Shown: positions 36,573 to 50,060, numbered from the stretch's first letter. The stretch is DNA of 64,000 nucleotides from Umbilicaria muhlenbergii (GCA_000611775.1 KK106983.1:3251072-3315071), one strand, 5' to 3'. Notes: generated from the letters alone by a model not told the origin. Numbers and translations are program-made.

Positions 36573-37658
36573 ATGGTATCTTCAGACCTGGGAGCGCTCG
36601 TCGAGATGGGCTTTGAGAAAGAAAGGGCGGAAATTGCATTGCAGAAGTCTGGAGGCTGTGTGTTGTTCTTGGGCAATTCTCAGCACTGTTCGGCTTTGCT
36701 GCCAACCTAGCAATTACTGATTTCTTATTAAGTACAGGGAGCTATAGACTGGTTGGGCCAGAACCAAGACAAGTCTCTGGATGATATTCGTGCCCCTCCC
36801 GCTGCTTCAACAGACGATGAGGATGATGCGAATGCGGAGCCTCCTGCCCTCAAGCCTGGCGAGGCAGCTCGCAGTCTGATATGCAATGAGTGCGGTAAGA
36901 GATTTAGAAGCCAGGCACAAGCCGAATTTCATGCTTCTAAGACCCAGCATGTTGATTTTGCTGAGTCGACCGAGGAGATTGCGCCCTTGACAGAGGAAGA
37001 GAAGAAGGCCCGCCTGGAGGAGCTACGACGAAAGCTGGCAGAAAAGCGTGCTGGTATGTCGGAACAGGACAAGATAGACAAAAAGAAGAACGAAGTCAGT
37101 GTTCCCCGAAACTCAGCCCATATTGTGGATTTCAGCTAATGGGCTCTCTAGGAAATACGCCGTAAAAGCACCAAGGAGACGCAGAACATCAAAGAAGACC
37201 TTCAGAAAAAAGAACAATTAAAGGAAGCGGCAGCCAAGCGGAAGGAGAAGCAAGATGAGGTCGTGGCCAAGGAGAGGATCAAGGCGAAGATCGCGGCAGA
37301 CAAGGAGGAGAGGCGGCTCAAGGCAGAGAAAGAGAAAGCAGGACGCGAAGGCCGAGCACCACCGGCTGCCCCAGCTGCCGCACCAACGCCTACCACCTCG
37401 GGCCCTGTAGCGTCAAAGCCTGCTTCAGCGTACACCGAAGCTCGGTTGCGGCTACAGACGACCGGTGGCAGTGTGCAGAAGTCTTTCCCCGTCGATACTA
37501 CCTTGTTTGAAGTGGCTGCGGCCTTGAATGCGGACAGCGGACTCGAGGTGCAAAGTTTTACGCTGAATTATCCGAAGAAGGTCTTCGATCAAGTGGACTT
37601 TGGTGCGACTTTAAAGGAGCTTGGTTTGGTACCTAGCGCATCATTGATTGTGCGTTAA
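36573..37658 (+). CDS. UBA-zinc finger-UBX protein (UBXN1-like)
   Basis: Likely Cdc48/p97 adaptor that links ubiquitinated cargo to the ATPase. Three exons (36573-36659, 36738-37094, 37152-37658) give 317 codons (316 aa). The N-terminal UBA domain (LGALVEMGFEKERAEIALQ, then AIDWLGQNQD) binds ubiquitin. A C2H2-like finger follows (CNECGKRFRSQAQAEFHASK, then TQH). A long charged coiled coil (about 125-225) leads to the C-terminal UBX domain (TEARLRLQTTGGSVQKSF, LEVQSFTLNYPKKVF, LGLVPSASLIVR). The donor of intron 1 (TGT|GTGTTG) is weak; other phase-0 options give nearly the same protein. Confidence 0.9.
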
Positions 37659-38163
37659 GGCCTTTCCCGTTCATACACATTACGAACTTTCTTTCCAAAT
37701 GACGAGGGGGAAGTGGGCATCGCGCTGCAGCACACGATCTGGCCACTTGGGTGGCATAGGCACATGGCATTTCGAGGGCATTATTTGGCTCATGCATCTC
37801 CTGCATAATAACGATACCAAACAAGAGATATCCAATGGCGTTTGGGGATGAGATAGTGAACGCTGGGAATGCACGCACATAGGAAATGCATGTTGGAGCT
37901 CGTGCATGTGGTGTTAAGTCCTCCTTATAGAGCGGTGATGATTAAGGTAGCTATCTGTGGAAAGCCGCCACGTGACTTCGTGAATGCTGACATAAGCAAT
38001 CTTGCTCCCGGCGCGTAAACTGGAGGTCATAAAGTTCACCGTACCTCTCGTGTATCTATCATTTATTGTCTATCGTCTTAACTACCATAGTCCCTGGTGA
38101 TTGTGAAGGGAAGCAACTTCAAAGTTATAACAATGCTATACTAGTCCCAAAATACAGATCGAT
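37659..38163. other. Intergenic, UBX / RAD52
   Basis: 505 bp between tandem genes. An open frame (38,066-38,217) runs into RAD52 exon 2 across its first intron, but it lacks the family start and is treated as 5' UTR plus intron. Confidence 0.45.
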
Positions 38164-40213
38164 ATGCCGGCGTACGTTACGCCTCACCGCGCGTCAGCCT
38201 CTGCTAATATTATCCAGCCCTGGCGAACAGCACCGACGTAGCACTGCTGCCGTTAATCCATTTGAGGAAGTGAAACCGCATGTCAGTGAATATACTGCCC
38301 AGGAAATTGCCACGTTACAAAGTCGTCTGGAGAAGCAGCTGGGACCTGAATACATTTCGTCTAGACCGGGAGCATCAGGGCAAAAGGTTCACTACTTGGC
38401 AGCGGAGAAATGCATCAACCTTGCGAATGAGGTGTTTGGCTTCAACGGCTGGTCGAGTGGGATACAAAATGTTCAGATTGATTTTGTAAGGAGACGGGAG
38501 ACTACACGATCGATTTAGGGCTCATCGGAGTATGTAGGTCGATGAGAGTCAGAGTACCGGGAAGATCAGCATCGGTCTGTCTGTCATCGTAAGGGTCACC
38601 CTAAGAGATGGTACCTTCCATGAGGTAAGCCATTATATCTACAGACATATCTACTGGCTCACAGCAAGACTTACAATGGTGTAGGATGTTGGCTATGGTC
38701 ATATCGAGAATTGCAAGGGGAAAGCAGCAGCATTCGAAAAGGCTAAGAAAGAAGGCACTACTGATGCTCTAAAGAGGGCTCTTCGCAATTTTGGGAATAT
38801 ACTTGGCAACTGTATTTACGACAAGGAGTATCTGGCCAAAGTCACCAAATTGAAAATTGCTCCCGTGTGTAAAGCCCCTCGATTTGGACCGCAGATGCTG
38901 AAATCTCGACAGTCGAAGTGGGACGCAGACAATCTGCACAGGCATCCCGACTACGCGCCCATTAAGAAAGAATCTCTAGCGCAAGCAGAACAAGTTCGGA
39001 CGAACGGTGTTACAAGCTTTCGTAAGTGTCAGCGTAAACTCACGTGCCAGAAGACTGCTGACCGTCATCATAGCGGCTGGTGAAGATGCAGAAGACGAAT
39101 TCGGGAGTATGTTCCATGAAGTGCGGCAAATCTTGATGCTAATCATTACAGGCGATGAATTTGATGAGGCAGACTTTGCAGTCTCTCGTGGAGAACATCC
39201 AGATGAAGTGACACTCGATAATACTATCTCATCCGGTCATCTTGGAAGAAGGAGTAGTATCCCCAAAGGCGGCCAGACCACGGCCTTTCGAAGGGCGGAT
39301 GCACAGACGCCACAGCAGATCAAACCGTCTACAGCGCGTGTGCAGATAACGCCAGTAGCACACGGAGACGATACGCGAATACCGTTGAACGTGCACTCGA
39401 ACAACATGGCGCAACAGCTACGAACAGTCGGCATGCCAAGCGATAGAGCACAAACAAATAGAATAGAACAAGCACCGCCAACCCCTCAGCAAGTGAACGC
39501 ACCACTTCTCCAGCGGCAGCCTCTTCCCCCACAAGCTCCCCAAAATGCACCAACCACAGCAACTAATGGCGTTCTTTCCGCTCCACAATCACCGAAAAAT
39601 CGGCAATCAACAAACTACGCTCCTCGTGCAACTCCCCCTGCTGATTCATTAGGGACCACGACTCATGAGCCTCCCGTCGGCTTCTATACTGCGCGAGCAG
39701 CAGAGTCTCTACAAAACGCTACAACGCTACCGCCTAATGCTCCAGTGTTTAATCCTCACCTGGAGAGTCCTTCTATCCGCAAGACCGCTGGTATCGATCA
39801 CACGAAAACGAAGCCGGTGATTAGGGATGCGATTGGAGCACCACTGCCAGTACCTACCTCAGTTGCTGCGTCAAGGACTAATGTTGTCAATTCCGGTGTA
39901 GATCAAGCGCGGCGGATTGGCATGCCTGGTATGGCAGCGAGTCCATTGCAGAATAGAAACTCTTACAAGCCTCCTCAAATGAAAAGACCAGCGGAGCCCA
40001 ATTTAAATCAGTAAGACATCTGCTCTTAGAATGAGCACCTCCTGCCATGCCGTTGCTGACTCTTTTAGTGCAACACGCCCCGCTCTGGGGGATGTTACCA
40101 CTGCATCTGTCAATGTCCCTCCCGACGGTTCTGTTGCAGCTGGAGACAGCAAGCGTCAAAGAGTAGGAGATGCGCCAGGCGTGGGTAACCATTCACGAGC
40201 AGCTGCTGGCTAG
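38164..40213 (+). CDS. RAD52: DNA recombination mediator RAD52
   Basis: Loads Rad51 on RPA-coated DNA and anneals single strands. Eight exons: 38164-38171, 38218-38485, 38538-38624, 38685-38864, 38913-39021, 39074-39106, 39152-40010, 40069-40213; total 563 codons (562 aa). The first coding exon has only 8 nt (MPA), joined to PGEQHRR; MPAPG-QH is the usual fungal start. The annealing domain shows [40 protein letters not shown] and [19 protein letters not shown]. The C-terminal half is Pro/Gln/Thr-rich and disordered, the usual place for RPA and Rad51 contacts. The 48-nt intron at 38865-38912 is in frame and stop-free. Confidence 0.95.
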
Positions 40214-42262
40214 TCACCGTGTAATGAGTTATCTGGGGAGAATAGAGTGGGACATGGCGTTGCTTCATTACTAATGTTACGACGGGGAGCTTGGCCAAGC
40301 TCGGATAGGGACCGTGGCGCATGGGAGCTTCGGCGCTAGTAGATAGTATCAACATTCCGGAACATCGGTGAGCTTTATGGACGTTGGAGTAACTTGCGAA
40401 GTGCGGTTGGCGCCGTTAGCTTTGCACAGCGCTACGATCCGTGCGTAGAGTGAGGATCGTAGGGCAAAATCACGGAGGTGGAGACACTCCTAGACACTCG
40501 CAAGACGTTAGGCATGCCACCATATGATCCGAGTTCTATTGTCTGACAATTACACCACACGCTCAATGCAGATTCGTGACGAGGGACTGATTCTGCTAAC
40601 TCTCTGATAACTTATCAGGATGCTATGGCTTGTCTAACATGAGATAGGTAAGGTTCATGCCTTGGCGTCGCTCGTTTATATAGCTCTTGGATTTCATAAT
40701 ATCGTCTTCTTTATCATTGTTATCGTCGTGGATGAGGATGATGACGAGATGTAGTCTTTCTATTCTACCTTCTTTGCTTTGACTTGTGAGGTTGATGGAG
40801 GTGTAAATCGAGTGACTCAATCGGACGGAATGGCTTCTTGGATCGTCTTGCGATATACGCTTCTACGTTTCCAGAGTTTATGGAAATGGAAGGATCTTCT
40901 TGAGGATGGTTGCGTAGATAGTCACAGGTGATGTAGCGTGTATAATCGTTCGATTGTATCGACGGCATAGCCTTCATGCTATTCCCTCAACCAACGCCAT
41001 CGAAGGCCATGGCAACCACGTTGGAATTGGTCCAATGGTCACAGCTGGCCATGCAAGGGGCCTAGTAATCAGGTCATCCGCAACCAGAAGGGTCGCACTC
41101 GTCTCAATATATCTCACTCCAAAGCTTTGGGAGAGCCTTGACGAAGGTCCAAAGGAGATCGTTGTCATAATGCTCACAGATGACAAGGACGATGCAGAAT
41201 AGGAGCGTGCCATCAAGCCAAACGCGAGAAGAGAACAATTGAATCATGCCGAGGTAGAGTCGTAAAGCAACAAGAAGACAACGGCGACACGATCATGCGG
41301 AAACTACCATTTTGTATTCTTCCTGTACACTCTGCGACTCAAGCCATGCGGAATACGAAAGGAAGCCGAGTGTGCCACGCCTGCTGCGCTTGGAGTGAAA
41401 CCAACTTTGCAACGAGGATCAGGTATTCGATTCGGCACGGGCGTGTGCAATGAAAATAGATCTTGGACAGCAGAATGACAACGACGTCCGAGATGGTAGG
41501 TGGCTGGTGGCTGGACTTCCGGAGTACTCAGTGCACTCTCTTCCTGCTCAACCCGGGAGAGGCTTCGATGCCGGCCGGCGTAAATCTGTCAGGCCCGTCG
41601 AACAATCGAATAACAATAAATTATCCTCGGACAAGCTTGAAGGGCTAAGCATGCATACATGGGGTTTTTGCATACTGAACCTATAATTTTGCGGTCGTGT
41701 ACGGGCATAAGATGAACCTCCAGGCCGGATTAAATGTCTACTAGTCGGAGGCCGGACATGTCTACAAGCATGGCCACCAACTACACTCATATCACAAGCT
41801 GCGCAATCTGTACTACGAAAGATTTCCAATGATTACTAAGTGAACCGAGTATATGGGCCCATCCAATTCGTACAGGGAGCTATTTACGGAAGAAGTAACA
41901 TTGAGTGATGGCTTTTACTGTCCCCATCGGCATCTGGCCAGGACAACCCTCGAATCACCATGCCTCTTCCTTTTCTCCGTCCAGAGTGGACTCTGCTCAT
42001 GCTGCCAGAGAAGTCATTATTAAGTAAGAGCATTAGTACGAGTATTATCTATCTTCGCTATCTCTTCCCTTGATTTTGATATCTACAGAATGTCCTGGAA
42101 AACAGCGAGACTCACTCATTGAAAGGCTAGAGTACACAACATGGAACAATTATCGTACTCGAGAAAGTATTGCAGCAGAAGGGCCGAACGCTGTCCCGGC
42201 GAGCGTTACGTTCACATTGCTGCACCTGAGTATCAAGGAAGGGTAACTCGGAGATTTTGCTC
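40214..42262. other. 2.0-kb stretch without a recognisable gene
   Basis: Lies between convergent RAD52 and the disordered-protein gene. Short open frames on both strands (40,623-40,977 minus; 40,954-41,216 both strands; 41,450-41,690) are 60-93 codons and match nothing I know. No repeats or RNA genes seen. Confidence 0.35.
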
Positions 42263-45200
42263 TTACGAACCAGACCCGTGTTTCCGAACCACGTCCCATG
42301 GATCCTTCTTTGACCGCAAGCCCCTCGAGGAATTGGAGGGTTCGACATCGTCGGATGGCTTCAAGAACCCAGAGGAATTGATAGTTGGGCGGCTTTGTGA
42401 TGGGGGCCCTGTGTATGGAACAGCATAGATCGAAGCTTGAAGATCCACGCTACCACGGTCGTCACGCTTCAGGGTTGGTCGCGACGATATTGGCGACCGA
42501 GGATGATCCAGACCATACTGCCTGGCCGCAGCAGCACCAGGGTCAGAGGATAGCGGGGGATTGTTGGCCAAGAATGCAGGAAGTTGTGGTGCTTGCTGAC
42601 GGGGATAGCCGCTGAGTCCGCGACCAGCATTACCATATCGAGCGGAGGAGGTAGCAGTTACTGCTGTGCTCGTGCAATGTGAAGAAACCGAAGCTCGTCG
42701 CTCCTCTACCTGGTCCCAACTGCTCCCCAGATTAGGAGCCCTCATAGAGTCATTAGAAATAGACGCAGGGGCTCCGTCTCTGGATGGATTGCTCGCCGGT
42801 AGCAAACTAGACAGTACGTGAGTGGAATCGCTATGTTGAGATATGGCCAGACTCGTTGAGATCGATGGCTCTGATCTTCCGACGGTATCTGCTACGGCGA
42901 TAGTCCTATCGTCGGCCACACGACGGCCAACTGCTACCTCCGAACCATCTACTCCAAGGCTGAGACGGCTAAGCTCGAGCGTAAGGGGTTCAGGGGTGGA
43001 AAGAGTAGCAGCGGCAGCCGTTACCGGAATGATACGAAGGGTTCCGGGACTATGGGCCGCGGGACTGATGAACCGCGTATGCGCGGCGACGATTGGAACT
43101 TCCACGTTATGGGAGGCACCTTCCCCGAGATTAAATCGCTGCGAACTAGGTAGTAGATGCTCTCCAATGATGTGGTCACTGCCAGAGGTGCGGGCGCGGA
43201 TTGTGAAATTCTGCTGACGCGCAGGAGAATGACCACCTGAAGCGTAAACGGAGTGTGTCAGATTTCCTTCAAGTGGCGGCGACGCCAGAGATCCAAGTTC
43301 TGGTAAGCCCTCAATCTCAGGGTCTTGCCTTGCAGGTATGTGCGACGAGAGCCCATCTCTCTCCGTTGCAGTATCCGAGTGCCCTTGTGGTTTCTCTCTT
43401 GCTCCGGTGTAGGAATTTGCTATCGGTTGTACTTGCGAAACGCGGTGGCTAGCTGGCTCAAGAGTGCCTTGAAAAGGATTTGAAAGGGGCGAAGATCGAC
43501 CTACTGACTGCACTTGTGGCATACGCGGGAGAGCTGACTCGGGGTTAGGCAAGAAAGGGTTCGAGACAGTTGTGCAAGACGCGATTGAATTACCTTTGGC
43601 CGTAGAGCCTTTCGAAGTGGCCGCACTTCGATAAACATGTTCTCCGAAGATGATAGGGTTGACTTCGGCGGTCTCATTGTCACCAGCTTCTGCGTTTCTT
43701 GTCCATGCAGTCCGAAGACCTTCAACGTGACCCGGCAACTGACCTGCTGACACTCTATTCGACGAAGCGGTTGGCTGGGCAAACCTTGAATCCGAGAGAC
43801 CAATAGTGTCCATGATCGTGGTTTCAGGGCTGCTAATTGTGCTATCACTAGATGATGGGACTGAGGAGGTAGTCCGCCTTCTTGAACCACCGGTTGGAGA
43901 TTGCGTTAGACCACGGGCCGCGAGAGCCTCTAGCTGTGCTACTGTACTGGGGTCAAGCTCACGGCGGATAGAGGGTAGCAACAAGGTCAGCTGACTGAGA
44001 GCGTCAGAAGAGGAGGTAACCTGGACCGGATATGACCTATTGAGGATCTCCACATCCTCGCTGTCGACATTTGGTGGTTCTGCTGCGTTCTCACGGGACG
44101 CTGCAGGAACATCTTCCCGCAAATCAAGACCCATAAGATCAATGAGGTAGGAGCGCTCGCCAGATACATCCAAGGTGGTAGCGCCAGGTGGCGGAGGTGT
44201 AGGAACACGGAGACCAACCGGAGCAGAGTCAATCTCCGGGGAGAACACAATACTCGAATCCGCTAGTGACGTAGTAGAGTGAATACTGCTCTCTCGTCTC
44301 GCTATACGCTCTCCGCTGGAGGATGCATTGGGCTCAACGACCTCTTGCGAGGCAGTTCTTGGGCCGTTGGATGAGGTTTTTGATGCATGTGCATCAGACA
44401 AACTAACATCCTCGGCAGTGACTGCCTGACGTCCAACAAGCCTCGACTGATACGTGGCCATGAACGTCTCCGGTGCCGCGAGAAAGGCTTCGTAATTTGA
44501 AGTACTTTCAGTTGCAGTTAGTAATAGTGGGAGTCAAAATGCTACATAAAGAGGACATACCTGGGCCGCTGGGACCTTGTAGAGACTTGGCGATTTGCAG
44601 ACGTCAGTGGTTGCCCACGGCTCGGTACATTCACGACTGATCCACGAGCGGTCTGCCTCGAGCTTGCAGGACTTTGGTTAGAAGAGCCGGCGGTTGTCGA
44701 TACTGGAGTGGTAGGCTTGGCTAACTTGGCTCTACCGCTACCGTCTCGCCCAGTGATTCTGGTTCGAGCACCAAGAGTCTCAAAAGATCCCAGTGGTGTA
44801 GAAACGGGAGGGCTGGCAAGTTCTCTGCGACGTGTTTCAGTATGAAAACTTCTGGGCAGCGGATGTATGGCCTGCAATGGGAACGAGGGCATACCTGGCT
44901 GAACCTCTCCTTCCGTCGCCCCTCTCGCGAGTGCCAATGACTCCTCCACCTCGTGCGCGGTCACCATGAGTGGCATTGTAGCCACCCATGTGTCGGCTCT
45001 TTGGATCTTCATGGGAATTGTCACCTCCTTTACGGGCTGCCGCTTCAGCCTCGGCCAGCTTGATTCGATGAGTTTGACCACCAGCTATGTCCTCCAGATC
45101 CTCCTCCGCAGTTCCATCGTTTTGGAGTTCTCGAAAAGCATCTGTATTTCGACTTAGCAGCGAACGAACAAGTTCAGTCAAAATCTGCCCTTACTGGTCC

Positions 45201-45530
45201 AACCGGACAGCTCAGCTTTCCTCTCACGGGCTGCGCTCCACTCCTCCGTTCCTGGCTGGTTCGCTCGTCTGGTACCTTCCAATGTCCTCCAGTCAGGGGT
45301 AGCACGGTTTGCCTTGTAGTCGGCCTTGGAAATATGGTCTCTCCGCCTCGAGCCCAAGCTCTCCTTTACGGTAATATTTAGTAAATTGTAGAATGGCTGC
45401 TATTCAAGGAGCTCAGATGTACCAATTGCATAGCGTTCAGACGCTCGACCCACTCAGCTTGCTCTTCGGGCGATGCCTCGGCAGCCAGGGCTCCTGATGG
45501 CTTCCGTTGTTGTTGCTTGTCTTCCGCCAT
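42263..45530 (-). CDS. Large Ser/Thr/Pro-rich disordered protein, function unknown
   Basis: Not recognised. Five exons (45423-45530, 45195-45363, 44895-45141, 44561-44851, 42263-44504) give exactly 1,019 codons (1,018 aa), which supports the model. The N-terminus is ordered-looking and charged (PEEQAEWVERLNAMQL, then RRRDHISKADYKANRATPDW, NAFRELQNDGTAEEDLEDIA). A short possibly helical block (NYEAFLAAPETFMATYQSRL) sits near residue 280, and a hydrophobic block (DALSQLTLLLPSIRRELDP, VAQLEALAARGL) near 425-460. The rest is low-complexity Ser/Pro/Thr sequence with phosphorylation-like sites. No enzyme motif, membrane helix or signal peptide. It could be a scaffold or signalling protein; that is a guess. 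Confidence 0.75.
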
Positions 45531-47903
45531 ATTGTTGGCTTGGTAACAGGGGGGAAGCGTGGTAACTGATCTTATAATACGCGTTAGCGACTTCTACCCA
45601 GTTACGCGCTCCTAGAGTCTTCAGTAGCTTCGAAGTATCTACCAAGCTGAAAGGGAAGTTGTGGTAGATGCAAGAAAACACCGGTTTTGAGGTGACCCGC
45701 ACTGGTTTTTGAGCGGCACATTTCAACGAGACCCGCGCGCTCTGCTCCACAGTCCATTCGTCATGCAATAGCAGCAGGGAGGTGGAACAACTGTATTGAT
45801 GCAGCTGGTGATGACGGCAGATGTTATCTGTAATAAAATTGGGCAGACCTCGGGCTTACCTAGCAGGTCACAAACTTCTGCTTCTCAACTCTGAATGTTG
45901 CAGCGGATCCTCCTGCTTGTTCTAGAGCTATGCGGTGCCGTCAGCGGAACATAACAATGTTGTGGTACTCGAGGTGCAGTCCTGTTGGGAAAGGAAAGAA
46001 TATGAGGGTGAAAATGCCGGAACCTCAAGTTGCTGGAAGGTGGTAGGAAATGAAGGAAAATATTAGGCTGCAACCCCGGCGCAAATGAGTAGAATTGACG
46101 ATGCTGTCGACATTAGAAGTGGGGCTGAAGTCAACAGGATTCGTGAGCTCCGTCGTAGATGCTTTAGGACACCCGGAATTTCCACGATTTCCAGCGGGAA
46201 AGGTGGAGACAAGGCGACCCGGTGAATCTCCACGCTGTATTTCAGCGTGCAACGTGCAGCATGTCTCGGAAAGAAGTGATGCTCATAGAGGGGAAAGCAA
46301 GTCCCTGCACGTGATTGACGCTCAGGCTCCTAAATCACGTGATGTCTTTAGGCAGCTGGCCGCGGAGAACTCAGGCTGCGCCCTTGAGCTGCGTCCTTAA
46401 AAGTCGTGTCAGTGATTGACAATGTGGAGGGACTCATGAAGCTGCGAGTATAAGACTGTTGAACATAAGGACAAAAGCACCGTAAGTCCCACTGCTGAGC
46501 TCTTCTTATAGGCATTGATGTTATCCTGACTATGGAGGTGCACGTGCTCGGGAAGAGTTGACGAATCGTATGCTCAAACTTCGTTCCTACGGCGAATTCC
46601 TGGGTAGCTGAAACTGCGTGGTGTTTGATACGGGTGGGCCGCTGAGTCCCTCGATAGGCTGACAGACACTCATCGGCCAGAAGATCCAAACGCAACCAGG
46701 CACATGGGTTTCTCCACATGTACAGAAGGTGTTTTTAGACCCAAGGAGTTTCACTTACTATGGAGAATGACCCAATCATTAAAATTAGTCCCTTTTCCTA
46801 TGATCCGAGAAATGCAGAGTCAAATTTGAGGTGTTGAGGTTTTTATGCTGATGTGTTGTCATGAAGAGCGGGATGGCAGGATGTTTTCGCGTCATGAGTG
46901 AATGATTATGCTTATTTTGGGGAAACAACTGAACTCAAGGGAAAAGAGCAGGTTTACAAGTCATAGTGATAAAGTGACTGAAAATTTAAATGGACTGTAC
47001 TGATGTTGAGGATTTCTTTAAGAAAGAGGGGATGACTTACTCTCATAGCTCATGTATCTTCAAGACATAGGGGTCCGTGGATATTTTCATGAAGCCTGTC
47101 ACAGCAGAGGCAACTTTACCTCTGCTCAACAGTCAACACTATGATGGAGTCGGAAAGTGTGCCTTGTATCACCCAATGAATGACACAATTTCATTCCCAG
47201 TCAATATTAGCTCATTTGAAAGCGGAAATGTGGACATGAAACGTCTCAAGTGATGTTGACAACTGTGCAAAATAATCATTCACGGCCCAGGACTATGTTT
47301 CTCCAGAGCAAATAAATCTGTTGGCCCCATGCCCGGTTTCTTCATTGTTTGCCGAGGAAAATGCATTACAGACTTTACTGGCATGACCACATTGTATCAG
47401 GGATGTTCTGCAGTTTGTAAGTGCTCTTCAGATCTGCCATTTCGTACAATTGCCCTGTTAAAGGCAACATTCCCACACATCTGCTCCACGATGGCGCTGT
47501 CCCCATGGGATTTTGCAAATCGTATCCCCAACCCGATCCCTTTGATTTCTGGGCATTACTGCGTTGAATCCTCGCCAAATCTGCGCCAAGGACTTTGGAA
47601 GGCACCGTGGAAAGGTCCATATCTGCAGTGAAGAAACGCTTACATAGATGGCCATGCCCTTCATGGCTGACAGTGTCTAGTAGTATTTCATCCTGTGCAG
47701 TATCATGATCCTGAATTGAGAGGTCCATTCGGGTGGTTGATAAGGGGCCTTTGAAGGTGAACAAGACCTCGCATGTATGATGCCGGCCTCCTAATTGTCC
47801 GGTCAAAAACGGTAAGGCCATAGACAAGCTACCGACACACTTGAGCTCCTCCTTCATCTATGTATGGCGTCAATTCTACTCTTTGAAAGGTATGCGACCA
47901 GGG
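45531..47903. other. 2.4-kb stretch without a confident gene
   Basis: Lies upstream of the disordered-protein gene and downstream of the amino-acid transporter. An AT-richer patch at about 46,740-47,330 may be old repeat debris. A 160-codon ATG-started frame on the minus strand (47,375-47,857) starts 47 bp past the transporter stop codon; its sequence matches no family I know, so I leave it uncalled. Confidence 0.35.
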
Positions 47904-50060
47904 CTACTGACTCCGGATGATCTTCGTCACAGCCTGTACTAGGCTTATTCCCATGACCACCACCCCGAATCCAACGCAACAGGCCGCGGGTATTGTCTTC
48001 CAACTTCGCGTGCTCAGTTTAATATAGCATAGTGGAGGTAGAATGTAAGCCAGTGCACATGCACTTGTGGCGCCGATAAGCTCAAAGACCGCCCCCAGAT
48101 CACAAGTTAGCAAGGACAACGCCATTGCCGTGACAACAAGGGAGGTGCTAAAGATCAGATGGCGGTTTGGATTGAAAGGTTCATCGGGAAACCAGTAGTT
48201 AGTCATGACTTCGCGACAGACAAACGCTTCGAGAGGTAAGGTGCTGAGCATGTTGAGCCCGAAGCAGCTGTACTTCGTTAGTGGAGCTATCAGGAACATA
48301 GAGAGCACATACAAGCGCGCTATGTTCACCATGATGTTGTCTGTTGGGAAGTTGTTGAGTACGTTACCCTGGGTTTTATCCCCAAAGGATAGGAACCCAG
48401 CTAAAGCCATTGCCAGGCAGGCTACCATCGAGATTGACGTAGAGTAGTGCGTAACTCGTGCGAAGCGATCCATGGTAGGCTTCTTCAACGATCCATAGAT
48501 TAACAGGCTGTTATGGTCTTGAATACCTTGTCAGCCACGGACGGTGTGAAGAGTCGTACAGTCAGGACATACGGCAAACAAAAGCTAGCCACATATCAGC
48601 AAGAGCACAGTTTTTGTATCAGGAACAGTGCCTACCAAAGGATATAACGCCAATCGCCTGAAAGACACCTTCTTTGACAAACAATGAGCCCTTCAGACCT
48701 CCTCTAAGGTCGGAAGGTACCCGGACGCCCTGCGTGATGACAGTAATTATTATTACAACCATGCTTATCAACGCCAGTGTAGATGCTTTCGCTAACTGCG
48801 CAACATTAGCTACGAAAGTCCTCGCGAAGCAGAGCGGAAGGATACCTTTGCGATATCACGATATAAGGAAAGAGGATATGAAACGCCAAGGATGAAGAAT
48901 ATAATGACAGCCTGTCTCTCCGTAAGGAGCCAAAGAAAAGGTACGTGAGGCAGTTCAGGGAAGAGGGCAGTCATGACGTGGGGGATAGTATCTCCGACGA
49001 TGATGCAGAAAGCGACCATGCCACCGAAAGCACTAAGGTAGGGTTAGATAGGCTGAAAGAGCCAAAGATGAGGTTGGTGTTGCGTACAAAGCCCACTGAG
49101 CGATCTGCATTGGTGTGTTAGTGCTGTAAGGAGTCTTGCGGCTATTCGAACGTACAGAGATAGCAATGAGACCCGATTTGCCAAAGCAATACTCCATGGT
49201 AGCTTGAAATGAGTTGGCACCACTGAGCTTTGAATTGACGACGATCAAGCGGATAGTCCAATCAACCTAGCCTTGGGCATAAGCATCTAGTAAAATGACT
49301 GCACTGTGCCAGCCGAACCACCTACCGTGATCGTTAAAGCCACCAGAAGTACAATTCCCATGGTAAGACCAGCTTGCCGAAATGCGTACGGTTGACCTAA
49401 GTGGGCCTGGTAAGTACTGCCCTTCAGAATCGTCTGGCTGGTCAGGGGTAATACCAATGATACCTGCCCCTCTACAACGCTGTTAATTGTTTGGGCTTCG
49501 CCGTGACGACTTCTAAAGTGCGAGAAAAGGCTACCTTACATGATACTATTCGCCATATTCATAAAAGCGCTCCTCATCCCACTCTTCGGCCTTGCACTTT
49601 CAAGCAGATCCTCCGCATTGAAACTCAAATTCGCGCTTGCCACAGTCACGCTCGGGGCCTCTATATCGGTCAACAGAGGCGCCCTCTGACCGACACTATT
49701 CCTCCTGTCATGGGACGCATGATGAGCCAGATAATCCTCCTCTTCAACCCATTCTCCCGCCTCAATTTGCAAGCCGCGTGGATGCCCATTGGCTATATGC
49801 TCGCTGCTCGCCCTCTCTGCTATGTCGAAACGGACTCGATTCGCGGTCCGAGGCGTGCGAGGGGAGCCATTCTCAGGTGGACGTGATAAGGAGGACTGTC
49901 GTCGAGCCAGAGAAGGAGGCTTCGGGAAGGGCGGGCCAGGGTGGACGACATGGTCTGCTTCTTCGTCATTCAAAGGGTCGGACAGCAGTAATCTGGACTC
50001 TTCATGATCTTCTTCACCTGGATCATGCTTTCTGGCACCGGAATCGTCGTCTTCGGGCAT
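47904..50060 (-). CDS. Vacuolar amino-acid transporter (AVT/SLC38-type)
   Basis: Multi-helix amino acid/auxin permease family member, similar to yeast Avt2/Avt5-7 and animal SLC38, which move neutral amino acids across the vacuolar membrane. Read as about eight exons on the minus strand. A polar N-terminus (MPEDDDSGARKHD; about 170 residues with Ser-Arg clusters) precedes the first helix with the family motif (FMNMANSIMGAGIIGQPYAF). Later segments: AFCIIVGDTIPHVM, VIIFFILGVSYPLSLYRDI, LGGILSFGDKT-like GFLSFGDKTQGNVLNNFP, and ending AVTKIIRSQ. An in-frame ATG-less extension reaches 50,177; I start at the first ATG that begins the acidic N-terminus. Exact inner exon borders were not all fixed. 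Confidence 0.87.

Noticed and set aside
40623-41216. Pair of overlapping 70-82-codon ORFs on both strands
   Set aside because: Both strands are open over the same bases; no domain or conserved pattern, so likely chance.
47375-47857. 160-codon minus-strand ORF behind the amino-acid transporter
   Set aside because: Begins with ATG, but shows no domain, no homologue I recognise and no splice context; may be part of the transporter 3' region. Left as intergenic note.
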